NCBI GenBank assembly: GCA_021904315.1
Contig: CM038912.1
Span: 18,873,061 to 18,937,060 of the forward strand
Length of the DNA stretch: 64,000 nucleotides
Reading direction: 5' to 3'
From: Sphagnum magellanicum
Taxonomy: Eukaryota; Streptophyta; Sphagnopsida; Sphagnales; Sphagnaceae
How positions within the stretch are numbered: the first letter of the stretch is position 1; each line of letters begins with the position of its first letter. A program made the position numbers and the translations under genes. Of this stretch, positions 46,600 through 59,035 are shown piece after piece. A model generated the notes under the pieces. That model saw nothing but the letters and a program-made list of their open reading frames with translations. It ran no database searches and was not told where the DNA came from.

Positions 46600-48060
46600 T
46601 CAAATTCAAGAACTTGAGTATCTAGAATCAGCTAGGTTTATAGCTCTTCCATCACCTTGATCCAATGTTCCTACTATTAAAAGCCCATCTTCATTTCCAA
46701 GTTGTTCCACATAGAACCTTAGTCCTTGTTCTTTGATTCCATTAGGATTATAATTTCCTGCATTTGTAACATTTTGGTTTCCTACATCATGAACATCTAT
46801 AGTGCCCATGTTCATTAACTAAGTAGTTGCATCCTCTTCCCATTGTGGGTTGTCATTTCTTACATTATCTAAGTTACCAATGTCTTCATCTAAATTATTA
46901 TTATTTTCTTTTGTTGTATATAGAATACTAGGTCCAATCCTATCATCCATAGCCTGAGGATTTAATGGCCAAACCCTTGTTGCCCTAAACCCTTTTAATA
47001 TGTTTTGTTTGGACAAGGATTGGTCGAATGCTTTGTGCAACCCGACCAACTAATGTTATTTTGTCTAGCTCTAGACGATTATTTCTAACCATGTTACTAT
47101 CTTTTCTTTCCTGAAGGCAAACTTGAACGGCTTGAAACAACTCATATCTAGAGGTTGTGATGCACGAGAAGTGTGGGCAAGCAAAGTGACCATATCCAAG
47201 CCAAATTATGATGGTCTATAGTTTCTAAAATGACATTTGAGCCATGTCTGTCTAGGAGAAGTACATGGTGATTAAATTGGGATATGCCACTAAGGATTGA
47301 CAAGTGATAAAAAAATAAGACTCCTTGAATAAAAAACAAGTCATCCATGCCTTCTTTTGCACATCCATACATGTTCCAAGTTTACATCTATGATGTAATT
47401 GTTTTTTATTTTTTCACCTCTAAAAATGTAAAATCCCAGTAAAAAACCTCGTGCAACATTGACAACAACAATTATTGTTAACCATTATCAATATTTAAGA
47501 ATAGTGTTGTATACCTATTGTGAACTTCTCTTAGCTAGCACTTTAGCTCTTGATTGTCACCCAACTTGGACACTTGTTTCATTTGAATTCCAAATTTGAG
47601 ATGTTGAGTACTTATGTTGATCATACAATGCTTGAAGGTATCTATAAAATGAGATGTAGGATTCACTTGAGTCCTTGAGCTTTGTAGACCTCCAGTCCCT
47701 TTGCAAGTCAAATTGATAACTCTAAATGCCTATGTTTGAACTAGTACCACTAGGAATATCTAAGAATCTCATCCTTGAATGGTGTAGAACAAGTTTGTGT
47801 GAGTTCTATTACCTTTAATTTGAGCTACTATACTGTTATTAATAGCTCATAATTTTGCATGTTAAGTATCCAGCCAACTATTGTTAGATCTTCTTCATGT
47901 GTTGACACACCTAGTGGCCCATGTTTCCTAGATCTTGTCTTACCAATGAGGTGATATGATAAGGATGTGAGGGGTATATTCCAAGTTTGGTTGGCCTTCC
48001 GCAGTGATGTGAAACCATTCTCCATGGCCTCTAATGGACTAGGGGTCCACACCTTGCCCC
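46600..48060 (-). pseudogene. Pogo/CENP-B-like DDE transposase, decayed
   Basis: On the - strand, N- to C-terminal: a helix-turn-helix segment (48052-47828) with SLRKANQTWNIPLTSL and GKTRSRKHGPLGV, as in plant CENP-B-type/psq transposases. A middle part near 47800-47560 still recalls the family but is out of frame in places. The DDE_1 core near 47372-47148 has VLLLDRHGSNVILETIDHH, the first part of the catalytic fold. After a frame change near 47160 come QPLDMSCFKPFKFAF and (47049-46819) FDQSLSKQNILKGFRATRVW and PLNPQAMDDRIGPS. A cut-and-paste DNA transposon remnant with several frameshifts and stops. Terminal inverted repeats were not identified. Confidence 0.75.
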
Positions 48061-50063
48061 CAGTAAAGGTATACTTTAGGTTTTTCTAAAATTAAACCAA
48101 GACCAGAGAAATTTTGTTAGTTCTAGATATGTGTCAAAAGCATGTTCTTCTATCTTCCAAGTTTCAAATATTAAATCAAAGAAATTTGAAAAATCTACCT
48201 AGACTAAATTTTCATATGTTGTTATTATGTAGGTTATTAGTGTGAATTTGAAGTCACAATTCAAGCGAGCTTGGGGAAACCTGTGAGATTCTACTCTTCT
48301 ACTAGTTTTTGGTTGTTTTGTTATGTATGTAGCTAACTAGCAGTAGCATAAATAATTCTTGTACCTTTCATTATAAAGCTTGTATATAATAGTAATATTG
48401 CATTCATCATTTGTCTCCTCTACCTTAACCTCTATGTTGGTGTCCTTTTTTACTCTTTTCACTATTGTATTTGGTTAATCTCTAAACTTGTCATCACTTT
48501 TTCTCTTTGTGCACTTTGGACTAATTGATTATGACAATTCTATAGTGGGCTTAGATTGACACTCTATTTTCATAGTCGTGTTATCATTCACTTGAAACTT
48601 TAACACTATTGCACTAGGACATAGAAGCTCTAAGAAATTATGAATACCCTCTTCAACATAATCAACATACTTGGACATGTTGTCTTCTAGAAAATAATAC
48701 AAGATGTTTTATTGCAAACGAATTTAGATTCCACTTTAAAGCTTGAAATTGTCTATGCCCAAGTTTTGGAAGGAAAAGTTTTTAAGCCAAAGTTGTTAAA
48801 TAACTAATATTCCAATATTTGTCCTTGGATTTTTTCCCTTGTTTGTCACCCCATCAATAAATAGCAAACACGTTATAATGGGTTGTATCAAATTTCAAGG
48901 ATTTATGCAATAACTATAACCAAATATTGAAAATCTGGTTTTCCCACATTTTTTCAAAAATTCCCAAACAATTTTTTGAAACAATGGGTCAAGCCTAACC
49001 CCATTTCCAAATAGTTTTGTGCATAATATTGACAGGGTTCCCTTTTAAGAGAATACATTTTTTTTAATATGAAGGTTGTACACACCCAATGTTGAACATA
49101 TTTTGTCCAATTGTGATGGGGGAATTTGTTTTAATAATGTGCCCCTCTTTTATAAAAGTGTGCCCACATTGGAAAATGGGTATAGTTAGCCTCCTAAACC
49201 AAAAAGAAATCTTCTTTTACAAGTGGGGTTCATATCTTTAAAATGTACATAATTTTTTCTCAATATGGACGTGGATACCCTTTAAACCATGCATAACCAA
49301 TCTTCTACTAGGTAAGTAGCACTTAATAAAAAGTACACGATTATTTTAAGGTTGGTGGGTCCTTTTTTATGTAAAACTACACATATTTTTGCTTGTGGGT
49401 TGCCTCACACCCATGACCAAACACATTTTTATTTATTGACGGTTTAAATTATTAGAAAATTCCATAGAAATTTGTCTTTAGCCATATGTTTGGTGATAAG
49501 TTTCCTTTTTAATGTAGTTGGGTGGTGGAATATGTTGGTCATAGGTCTTTTATTCTTAAAGGACATTTGGTTATAGACAAGCACATTTGGTTATGGGTTG
49601 TTCCACCCTAACAATTAAAATAGTAAAAAAAAGGTTTCATGAAGTTCTTAAAACAAAATGAATTTAGAATTCACAATAGCACTTGATGAATATTCCTCAA
49701 AATGTGAAATTAAATTTGTGTGCCCCTAATGAATAACAAATTCAAACTCACAACAATTAAAAACTATTTAAAATGAATTCGTTTTGAATTATTTTGTTTT
49801 ATTTTATTTTATATTTAAAAACTAGTAATGGGACATGTTTATGTTTGCAAATGATGTAGCATAAAAAAATGAAAAAAAAATCACTCCTTCCATTATGTTG
49901 ACATCTTCGGTGAATGATCATGCCATGTCATGAAATAATTGCATGCACTTTCATAAGATCATGTGAACATATTGAGAACATGAAAATAAATCATGATAAC
50001 ATATTTTGTAAAATGTAACCTTAAGATAATTTTGTTTGGCTCATGGTTGAACCCTAGTAAGGG
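48061..50063. other. Intergenic with one antisense coding-like remnant
   Basis: AT-rich. On the - strand about 48690-48410 reads DNMSKYVDYVEEGIHNFLEL, then CPSAIVLKFQVND and KCTKRKSDDKF with stops between. The composition is protein-like but I know no family. It could be an upstream exon or domain of the pogo-like element or an unrelated fragment. Nothing recognised from 48.7 to 50.06 kb. Confidence 0.35.
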
Positions 50064-50816
50064 GGTCCATTCACAATTGGGGTACCAAAAATGAATGTCT
50101 AATTGAAAAAGGATTGCAAAGGATAACTTTGGATTTTTGTTTATCTTACATTATTATAATTGTAATGGATTGTTGTGTGCCAATAGATAAAATGATGTCT
50201 TCTTAAATTAATAAAAATCATTTAAAATAATTGGGGTACTATGTTAATGTCCTTTTGAGTCATGTAAATTAAAATAATTAAGTGTCTAAAGTACTTTTTT
50301 AAAAAGTAATCAAAAGGAAGGCATAAAATCATACAATTGATTTCAAATTTTTTGTACAACAAAAACATGCCCCCTTCTATGAAAGTACATGTTCATTGGA
50401 TGAACTTGATGAAAAACCAAATCATTCAAAAACTTCAAAGTCTTGAAATCTTGAATGAAAGGGTTGCAAGGCAAAAGATTCATTTTAAAAATCATTTGAT
50501 AACAAAATTATGTTCAATGGGTTCAAAATGTCCAGCTTTTGATGTAGGTCACATGTGAAAGAAATAAACATGCCAAAAAACATGTTTGGTTATCCATTGA
50601 AACTCATTTTGGGATTTTTTGCATTTTTGGCATTAAACTAAAATATTCATACACAATTATGTATGATTATGAAAAATCACCATTAACACATGAATTATCT
50701 TATATTGGAATATTCAACTTTTATCACTTAAGTTTGTTTCATGTAAATGTTATTTGTAAAAAGTAGTTCTAAAAAGTTTTTAAGTCCTTTTTTGGTACCC
50801 CAATTGTGAATGGACC
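50064..50816. mobile_element. 753-bp DNA element with perfect 28-bp terminal inverted repeats
   Basis: Left end 50064-50091 starts GGTCCATTCACAATTGGGGT and continues ACCAAAAA. The right end 50789-50816 is its exact reverse complement. TAA(GG) precedes the left end (with extra Gs between) and TAAGG follows the right end, which fits a TAA target duplication of PIF/Harbinger type, though one could also read TAAGG. The interior is AT-rich with one 73-codon open frame (50337-50558) of no known family, so the element is non-autonomous. Identical arms imply recent movement or conversion. Confidence 0.85.
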
Positions 50817-51439
50817 TAAGGTATATTTTACAATGTATTCATCTCATTCTATCATAATAATAAAACAATGCATTCAAGACCAAATATTGTACACTCCAAG
50901 ACTTATGACCAATTACTACAATTCAAATAGTTATAACACTTAAGTTTAAAGTTAAATGTTTTTAATATTTCGATTAAGGTTATAATTTTTTTACCACTTT
51001 TGCCATAAATCTTGATCTTATATGAGATCTTAAATCTTTACTTTAACTCTTGCAATGGGAAAACACAATATCATAGTACCTTGGTAGTTTCAACACAAAT
51101 TATATTATTTTTTAAAATGCCAAATTTCCCCCCCAAAAAAATCCCAAAGAAAAAATATTTTTGAAAGAAATGAAAACTATTTTCAAGTATTTTTTTTTTT
51201 CAAAATGGAATCTTCAAATTTATTATATTATTTAGCAAACAGGTGCCAAAGGAACCACCAAAGTACTTTGGGTATTTGTTGCATTAAAACTTAAATGTTA
51301 TAAACACACAATCTTTTTTATCACTTTGGCCATAAATTTGACTAGCACCAATTTCAAGGTGTTAGGGTTTAGGGTCTAGGTTAGGTGCTTAGAATTAAAG
51401 TTTGAGATGTTCATTGGGAGTGGGTTGTTATGTCTTTTT
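50817..51439. other. AT-rich intergenic DNA
   Basis: No gene recognised. One GGGTTTAGGGTCTAGG word near 51362. Confidence 0.45.
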
Positions 51440-54190
51440 TCAGCCTTTAAGGGCTACCTTCATCTTGCCAACAATGAAGGTTTTACATGTGGTGCCTCCA
51501 ACAAACCCAATAATTATGGTGTGAAGGAGAGAAATCCTTCTTGTAGGGGTTTGGACTAGGAGCCAGGTATTTTTGACATTTTCCAATGTGGCTTTTGTTG
51601 ATATGGAACTATGAACAATCACCTTGTCACCAAATTGTGTGTCCATTGAAAGTGGAATGTGGGGTGGGGGTGCACACTCCCTATTGTCATCCTTGACTTT
51701 CAATTCATCCACTAATGTTTTGATAACACAACTTTGAATTTTCTAGATTGTTTCCTTCAACTGAGACCCACCCTATCTGCATCTAACAATAATATATGGC
51801 CAACCCAAAAATTCAACCCTACTTGTTACATGGTTGTAGTGAATTGTAAATATATGTGTTTTTGCATGAAACAACAAGGTTCCACGAATAAATTCACCAT
51901 GTATATATTAGTTGAGCTCAATTGTGTTGTCATTATATTGTCATGAAGTTTCCAAACTACATTGATTTACACGATGACCAAATAATGAAGCTTGCATCCC
52001 TCACTCCTCTAGGTATGTTTTAAAATGAAATGCAACCTGGTGGCCACATTCCTGAAAGGCCTTTTGAGCAAATATTGTGGGAATGAACATATCCACATTC
52101 ACAAACATTATCAAAATATGCATCACCGTCATTTAGGCCCCTTGATAGGGCCCATGCAATATGAACATTGTGTGTAAACTCCTTGGATGTTTGGTCACCA
52201 TGGAACCCTAATATATAATCGCAGTGAATGGTGTGTTCTTTTTTAAGGACGTATGGGGACCAATGGCCTTTGTCCAAATATGGCACAACCACAATGTTAT
52301 TCAAATTTGATTTATGCTTGAAGTATTTCATCCCCCATCTATTTGATCCTCCTCCATTGTGAACTTCATTTTGTAGTATCTTAGAAGCTCGTGCATTTAA
52401 TAGAATGTACATTCCCTTGTTTGACACCACATTCATTGCAAATGAATATACAAGCATGAAATCCAACTACTTGTCAAACGTGGGTGCTTCCAAATGGGTA
52501 GATACATGGTTAAGTGGTTCATTTTTTATAGATAAAAAGTCCCTAAAAATCCATTTTTTGGTGTTGAATTAACATAAATGGGGGACTATGGGTTGGTTAA
52601 TAACTTAGTCAAATTCATATGAAAATATACCTAGTTAAACATGTTTTTTACATACATTTTACAAGGGAAATAAATCATCTATCCAAAAAAAAAACACCCG
52701 TGTAAAGATTTTTGAAAATAAGGTTCAAATTTTGGTCATTAAAAAATCCATAACTATATTTGGTTAAAGCTTTTATTATGAAGTTTTCAAATCTATGTTT
52801 TTTTTTCTTTCATCTATCAAATATTAAGTCCGTATAAGATATATTCTTAAAAAATGATATTGAAAAACCATGTGTATGGGAAGTGTAGATGGTTGGGACA
52901 ATCCATATGTTTTCACTTCAAAAGTCAATTACTACATAATGGGTGCACATTTATTGTGCACAAATCATATAGATAGTTCATTATTGAAGTTGAAAATATT
53001 AAACCAAATATCAATTGTGCATATAAATGGTTTTAAAGCACATTAATGGCATGTTAATTCACTACACCCTATAAAAAATTGCAATGGGACATAAAAAGTG
53101 AGCCATTATAGCTTACATTCACCCAAATCTATGAGATGGCAAATATATAATAAAATGATGTTGATTTGCATGCTCTTGAGGTGTTTGAATAAAACAATGT
53201 AATCCATCAAGTTTATAGTCAGATCGTTTTTTAATTCATCTAGTAACTTGTCAACCCTATAATGGAAATAGGAAACAATAGACCAACCATGTTATGAGCA
53301 CGTCGCAAACCATGCTTCACATATACCATGAAAGAAAAATGAATGTCAAGATCCATGTATCATATGGCAGGAGGAATTATAACCTTAATGTTTGACACAA
53401 ATGTTGTAATGCTTCATTTTTTGGGGGTATAGTACGTGACTATGGTGTTTTCATGGACAACGATTCCTTTGATTTTTTGTAAACATCAATGATGATTGCA
53501 ATGTTTGTGTCATTAGATAATATAGAATATGGAGATTGTGATGCCACTACTAATGCAAGTTCCTTGTTGTTGAGGCTTTTTGTAGGCTAATCAACATGGG
53601 TTAAGTAGTCAAAATCTTGGGATGAAAAGCACATGCACAAATTGAACTAGTTACATTTTAAGGTTGGATCAAACTGTGTGAGATTACCCAATTGACCAAG
53701 GGTTAGAATTGATCCAAATTGATTGAGTTATGTTAATTGGTTAAATTTTGATCATGCTTGAAACTAAGTGAAATCTCTTAGTTGGCTAATGTTCACCATG
53801 GACTTGAAATGTGTCAAAATTTGTGGCTATGAAGTATGCACATAATCCCCCTTATGAAACTAAGGCATTAGGATAGCCATGTTACACGAAGAGACAATGT
53901 TGATAACAACTTTGGTCATTTGTTGATTATTGACACCATGTTCTGTTAATGCTACCACTAATTAGACATCCTCCCCTCATGTTGGGCAAGGCTACACCTC
54001 ATTCACATTGGGTGTTTCATGGGCACTCTTTTCCATCACATCATTGTTAAAGATATGGTTATCACCATCAAAGACTTCCACATTAAGCCTTGCAAACAAC
54101 TAGTCTTTAGCTAAATACCTTCGCATGTGACAATCCCTCATCTTTATCCATGTAGTTGCCTTGGATTCATGTTTTATAATTTTAAAACTC
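51440..54190 (-). pseudogene. Decayed antisense coding block with Ulp1/C48-like segment
   Basis: Protein-like - strand sequence continues from about 54190 down to 51440, with stops and frame shifts. Examples are LNVEVFDGDNHIFNNDVMEK near 54.05 kb, the peptidase-like part at 52466-52020, and an open frame of 90 codons at 51712-51440 (HIPLSMDTQFGDKVIVHSS, TIIIGFVGGTTCKTFIVG). I know no single plant gene with this layout. Plant transposons of MULE and CACTA type often carry Ulp1-like domains, so a mobile-element origin is likely. The block is separated by the CACTA-type insertion from a further - strand block at 56.9-59.0 kb. Confidence 0.5.
52020..52466 (-). pseudogene. Ulp1-like (C48) cysteine peptidase segment
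   Basis: A 148-codon open frame. NIVVVPYLDKGHWSPYVL (His68) resembles the xxPxxxxxHWxLxVL block of Ulp1 peptidases. IHCDYILGFHG (Asp83) sits where the catalytic Asp of a YHxDS block is expected. VCECGY (Cys124) could be the catalytic Cys of the DCG block. Thus a His-Asp-Cys order with plausible spacing is visible, but the surrounding sequence is divergent and the Gln before the Cys is not clear. SUMO-protease-like domains of this sort are common passengers in plant transposons. Not a confident functional enzyme. Confidence 0.5.
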
Positions 54191-54696
54191 AGAATGCCTC
54201 CTACAAACACAAGTTACAAATCAATGGTTGATAAAGGTCTATGCTTAACATGTTACAACACGTTATAGAAACTAGCCACTCGCAATAATTTGTTGTAGCA
54301 AATGGATGTTCGAATATGCAACCTACACACAACAGATTCATAACAATCATACAAACATGTTCTTATAATAACCATTACAAGAATTCCCAACTTTTTTGAC
54401 TTGAAAAACTAGTAAAAAAAACCTAAAAGTGACAAATGTTGAACTTAACTAGTAGTTATCTTGAACAAGTCATATTGAACATGTCAATTTTGACTAGGTC
54501 ATTTTGACTAACTGTTCAAAATTTGGGCATCAATTTTTGTGGTCATTAATTTTTATTTATTCACCTACCTACCCACCGACCTACCTTTTAATTAGTTAGC
54601 TATGCTACTATTAAACTACCTACCTACCCTACTAATTAATGAATAAATTTAAATTTAAATTATTTTTCATTGTAAAAAAAACCGCCTAGTTATAAA

Positions 54697-54723
54697 CCTA
54701 GCTACCTAAGCTAGGTAGCTAGG
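54697..54723. repeat. Perfect 12-bp hairpin in the CACTA-type element
   Basis: CCTAGCTACCTA (54697-54708), loop AGC, TAGGTAGCTAGG (54712-54723). A related unpaired copy follows near 54746-54757. It marks the switch from CCTACC-rich to GGTAGG-rich sequence on the + strand. Confidence 0.8.
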
Positions 54724-54849
54724 CCACCACTTGAGCTAGGTAGGGTAGGTAGCTAGGCCACCCCCTCAACTTAGGTAGGTTAGACCACCTTGCTTAGGCC
54801 ATCCATTTGAATAATTAGCTAGGCCACTTAGTTAAGATAGTGGACTAGA

Positions 54850-54927
54850 TTGTAAGTGTGGGGACTTGGAACTCCTCACCTCCATTTTGAGGATTCAAAA
54901 TCCTTACCATTGCACCACCACCCTCGT
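54850..54927 (-). repeat. tRNA-like (SINE-head-like) module
   Basis: On the - strand GTGGTGGTGCAATGGTAAGG contains an A-box-like word (TGGTGCAATGG), and some 30-40 bases later GGAGTTCCAAGTCC resembles a B box (GGTTCRANNCC). This box order and spacing is that of tRNA-derived plant SINEs. A second, more diverged module of the same layout sits in the smaller CACTA-type element near 62045-62105. Confidence 0.5.
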
Positions 54928-54999
54928 AAGGTGAAAATACTTTTGAACATATTGTAATAAACATGTTCAATTGTTTTTACACTACTTATAAAGGTAAAT

Positions 55000-56250
55000 A
55001 GGAGAATAGATCTTGGGGACATAGGAAAGTAGAATAGCTATGTACTCTATACTAACTAGTGTAGGCTATAACCAATACCAACATGAGCTACTTAATATAT
55101 TAGCCTATGCATAAGTACTAAACTAGGCTATGCTATATTAGGCTATTATACTAGACTATGTACCAGCTAGATGTAGACTTAGGTAGGGGTTATGTTGGGC
55201 TACATAAGCCTAGGTAAGGTCTAAGTAAGGGCTATGTTGGGCTATGTAGTCCTAGGTGGTAGGTATGTATGGGCATCCTAGGTGTACTTCTAGGGGCTAT
55301 GTAAGGATATGTAGGGGGTATGTAAGTTATGTAGGCTTAGGTAAGAGGTATGTATGGGCTACCTAGGCCTACTTAGGGACTATGTAAGGGTATGTAAGCT
55401 ATGTAGGCCTAGGTAGGAGGTATTTATGGGTTACTTAACCTATTTAGGGGCTATGTAAGGCTATGTGACGGTTATGTATAGGCATAAGTTATGTAAGGTT
55501 ATGTAAGGATTATGTAGGCTATGTAGGCTTAGGTAGAGTCCAAGTAAGGGCTATGTTAAGCTATGTCAGCTTAGGTAGGAGGTATGTATGGGCTTTTTGG
55601 GCCTACTTAGGGGCTATGTAAGGCTATGTAAGCCTAGGTACAGTCTAAATAGGGGCTATGTTAGGCTATATATGATGGCTTAGGTAGGAGGTATTTATGT
55701 TTTTGGGCTACCTAAGGCTACTTAGGGGTTATGTAATGATATACGTAGGGGTGATGTTTAGACATAATTAGTAAGGGCTATGTAGGGTTATTTAAAAGGG
55801 GTTATGCAGGCTATACATAAGCTTAGGTAAGGTTTAAGTAAGGGCTAAGTAAAAAGTATGTAGGGGTTATGTAGGGTTGTGTCTAGGCATATGTAAAAGT
55901 TATGTAGGGCTATATAAGGGTTATGCACATTATGTAGGCCAAGGTAAAATCTATGTAGTAGTTACCTAGCTAGGCTTACATAGGGGCTTATATAGGGGCT
56001 AAGTAGGGCATGGCTATTTAGGCTATGTAGGGGTTATGTAAGAGCTATATATGTAGCTAGTTGGTACATACGAAGTACCTAGGCATACATACCTAGGCCA
56101 ATATTATTGGGGTTATATTGTAAAGACTATGTGGGCCTATATATGTAAGGGCTATGTAGGGGTTATATCGTAGGCTTATGGAAGGCTTATGTAGGCTTAA
56201 GCACAAGCTATGTAGGCATATGTAAAGGTTATGGAGGATGGATAAGCCCT
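55000..56250 (+). repeat. GTAGG/CTATGTAGG-rich array, about 1.25 kb
   Basis: Built of 10-20-bp words GGGCTATGTAGG, GCCTAGGTAGGAGG, GGTATGTATGGGCTA and GGTTATGTA in irregular order. The longer word AGG(A)GGTATGTATGGG recurs near 55261, 55346, 55418, 55580 and 55689, a spacing of about 72-162 bp, suggesting a loose higher-order unit near 80 bp. It fills the core of the CACTA-type element. No reading frame persists. Confidence 0.75.
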
Positions 56251-56891
56251 AATTATATATAGCCTTACATACCTTACACCATAACCCTTACATTACTTAA
56301 CTACCAAATATATGCAAACTAAGGTGAACCTAAGCTAACATAGGCTCATTTAAGATATAACCTAGGTTCATGTAGGTTCACATAGATGTACCTATGCTAA
56401 TTTAGGCCTATCATTTATTTACCCACCCTTCTACCTACCTTCCTTACTTTAATTTCCTACCTCCTAATTACCTATTTATATGTAACTTACCTACAACTTG
56501 TAAACATTTATATGTAATATTCTCTTTTTCGTAATTTATGGTTATACGTGTCCCATTTGGCTCCATGTTTCATTTGACTACACCTTTGTCTTTTTTTACT
56601 AAAGGTTGTACACATCTTGTTCTATTTGACTATAAATATTAATTGACAATATGTTTCATTTGACTACACCCATGTCCATTTTGACTTAAAAGGTTCACTT
56701 TTGGTCATATTTGAATAAATGTCACATTGACCAAATAGTCAAAAATGTCATTTTAATCAAATGAACCAATCAAAATAAACATGTCACTTTAGCCACTAGG
56801 GGCCTTTAGTCAAATTGAACAAATTCTTAGTCAAAATGGATATGGCAATCAAGTTGGATTGCTTGAAAAGCTGTGAATTCTTGTAGTGAAC

Positions 56892-59035
56892 CCAATCTAG
56901 GTCAATGTCTTTTCTTCACATCAACCATTTTGTGAAGGTGGAATTGAAAAAATTGCCAAATGCACCCCATTCATAAATTTGCCTAACATCAATGAAATAT
57001 TTTATGTTCACCATTGAAAATTCTTGGATGGTTCACAATTAAACATTTTGTGACCAACTATATAATTCTACCCACCAATTGGAACAATCCTTGATAATCT
57101 CAAATTCATTTTGGGCTTGGTCTTGCCAACCTTCCCTACCCAATGACCCCACTTTGCCTACAAACATGGGGCCCTCCTCTTGCATCATTGCCAAGATTGT
57201 TTACCATTGCATACAATTGAGCCCTTTGGAAAGCCATTGCTTACAATTTCATGTAGGAGCACCATGCAACGAGTGGACTAGAAGAATGTTTATCCCTTTT
57301 GAGAATGTGTAAAGCCTAAGAAACCTTGCACACCATGGCACTAGGTAAAATATGCCAATGACCCTTTTCATGTTACGTATTTCATCATGTATGATTATGG
57401 CCTCATTGTTGTTATATGTCCAAGGAAAGGGGGAGGTGGGGGCAAGGGCCTACAATGAAGGAATTATTGTGAAGATGTCAAGAATGGGTGCCAACATGCC
57501 CCATTTTCTTGGTTCAACTTTTGGAACAACAATCCCATCAAAGTCATGCATTTTTTTTTCCACATATTGGGCAATCTTCTTTTCACAATCTTGCCACCAT
57601 TGTGCTTCAAGCTTCTTATTATCAAGTTTGAGTACCTTGTATTCAATATATTCAACCAATGTAATGAATTTGTCTTTCAAAGTTGAAGGGTTCACAATGT
57701 GACTAACAAAGATACCAATTGCATCACTGTGACTTTGTACAACAATGCTATAAAAAATAAATGTAGTTATAAAAGGTTGGATTTCAAAGGAGCACATATA
57801 GATGTCTTTAAATTGCACAAGTATCAAACCACATGGCATGATTTAAAGACATGGGTTTAAAACAATAATCTCGCAAATCCAATAGTGGAATCATGTGTGG
57901 TTTACCTATTCTTTGTGAATCTATAGCCCAAATGATGTTATAAACACATTGTCAATCCATTCATCTCATCCTTGTAGACAAGCTTAGTAGTTTATGAGCT
58001 TAGCTTTGATTTCATGAACAAAAAAGAATTCCTAACCAAACTTCCCTAACTTGTATGGAACAAGTTAAATAAGCCATGTGGATGTTTCATTGGTAGAAGT
58101 GCACGTGGTTCCCATGGGACTATTACATGTTGATCAATTTTTGCCTCCACAAGTTTCAAGTAATGATTTTGAGTATCTTGGATGTCTTTCAAAGTGTGCA
58201 AGTCTCATAAAATACCATCTAGGTGCAATTGAGATCGATGGAGGTGTGAAGGAATCCCAAGTTCACTTTGATTTTTTAATCCATGTGTTGGGATGAGATG
58301 GATTTATTATTGTGGAATTTGTTGCCTCTAATGTATCTTGGAGGATGTAAAGGTCATGTGTAATAATGTGATATTTGATATTTGGCTTTTTATGCATGGT
58401 AGTTGCCATGTAGCTAGGTATCTTACCTATCACAATCAACCTTATACTACCAATGTTAAATTATGAATTTCAGATAGGTTGGTTTCCTTAATCATATGAA
58501 TTGCAACTTGGGTTCATCTTATGCCACATCCAACTCTTCTTGTGACACATCCACCATGGACATGGCATTTGAAATACTTGCAACATGCCCCCTTTGGGTG
58601 ATGGCACCCTTTTCGACTTTGGCATCCTTTGACCCACATTTTTAGCCACATTTTTCCAATGTTATCTATTATAACAAGGATCCAATAATAACCCCTTGAG
58701 AGTTTTGAACCTACACACTTGGACATAAATGTGTACAAAATTGATCTTAAAACTTTTTCCAACATTGTTTCTACATTTACATCAACTTGGGTCTTTAACT
58801 TCAATTGAATAGAGGAGGCAACATTATTTTCAATTTTGCATTTCAATTCTTTTGATAGATGGGCATTAGCCAAATTTGGAAGCATTGGAATAGATATGGG
58901 GTCATTTGTTAGTAGGTCAATGGGAACATCTAAGCACCTTTTAAACCTATGCCATATGGTCAAAAAGTCGCACCTTACTTGACCATTCCCTTGCACAATA
59001 CACACATGGGAAATTAGGATGATCCTTGTCCCCAT
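56892..59035 (-). pseudogene. Decayed antisense coding block, unknown proteins
   Basis: The - strand holds an open frame of 173 codons (59035-58514) with a central charged stretch and a Cys-rich end (KGCQSRKGCHHPKGACCKYF). A frame of 129 codons (57839-57450) carries VEYIEYKVLKLDNKKLEAQW and WQDCEKKIAQYVEKKMHDFD. Further down, near 57310-57070, come INILLVHSLHGAP and EEGPMFVGKVGSLGREGWQD with stops. Strand, condition and position fit one long element together with 51.4-54.2 kb, now split by the CACTA-type insertion. No family recognised. Calling it one unit is inference. Confidence 0.4.

Larger units (their letters stand above)
54373..56888. mobile_element. Non-autonomous CACTA-type transposon, 2.5 kb, 3-bp target duplication
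   Basis: The left end CATTACAAGAATTC and right end GAATTCTTGTAGTG are inverted repeats (13 of 14). Both are flanked by AAC, the 3-bp target duplication expected of CACTA elements. CACTACAAGAA-type ends are classic for En/Spm. Subterminal TTTTGACTA words (left) and TAGTCAAA words (right, near 56735, 56818 and 56840) match the subterminal repeats of this superfamily. There is no transposase; the interior is a tRNA-like module, a hairpin and a 1.25-kb GTAGG-rich array. It interrupts the antisense coding block, which resumes on both sides. Confidence 0.85.

Noticed and set aside
55000-56250. Chromosome-end or centromere satellite
   Set aside because: Irregular word order without a fixed monomer, and bounded by CACTA-type ends with target duplications.
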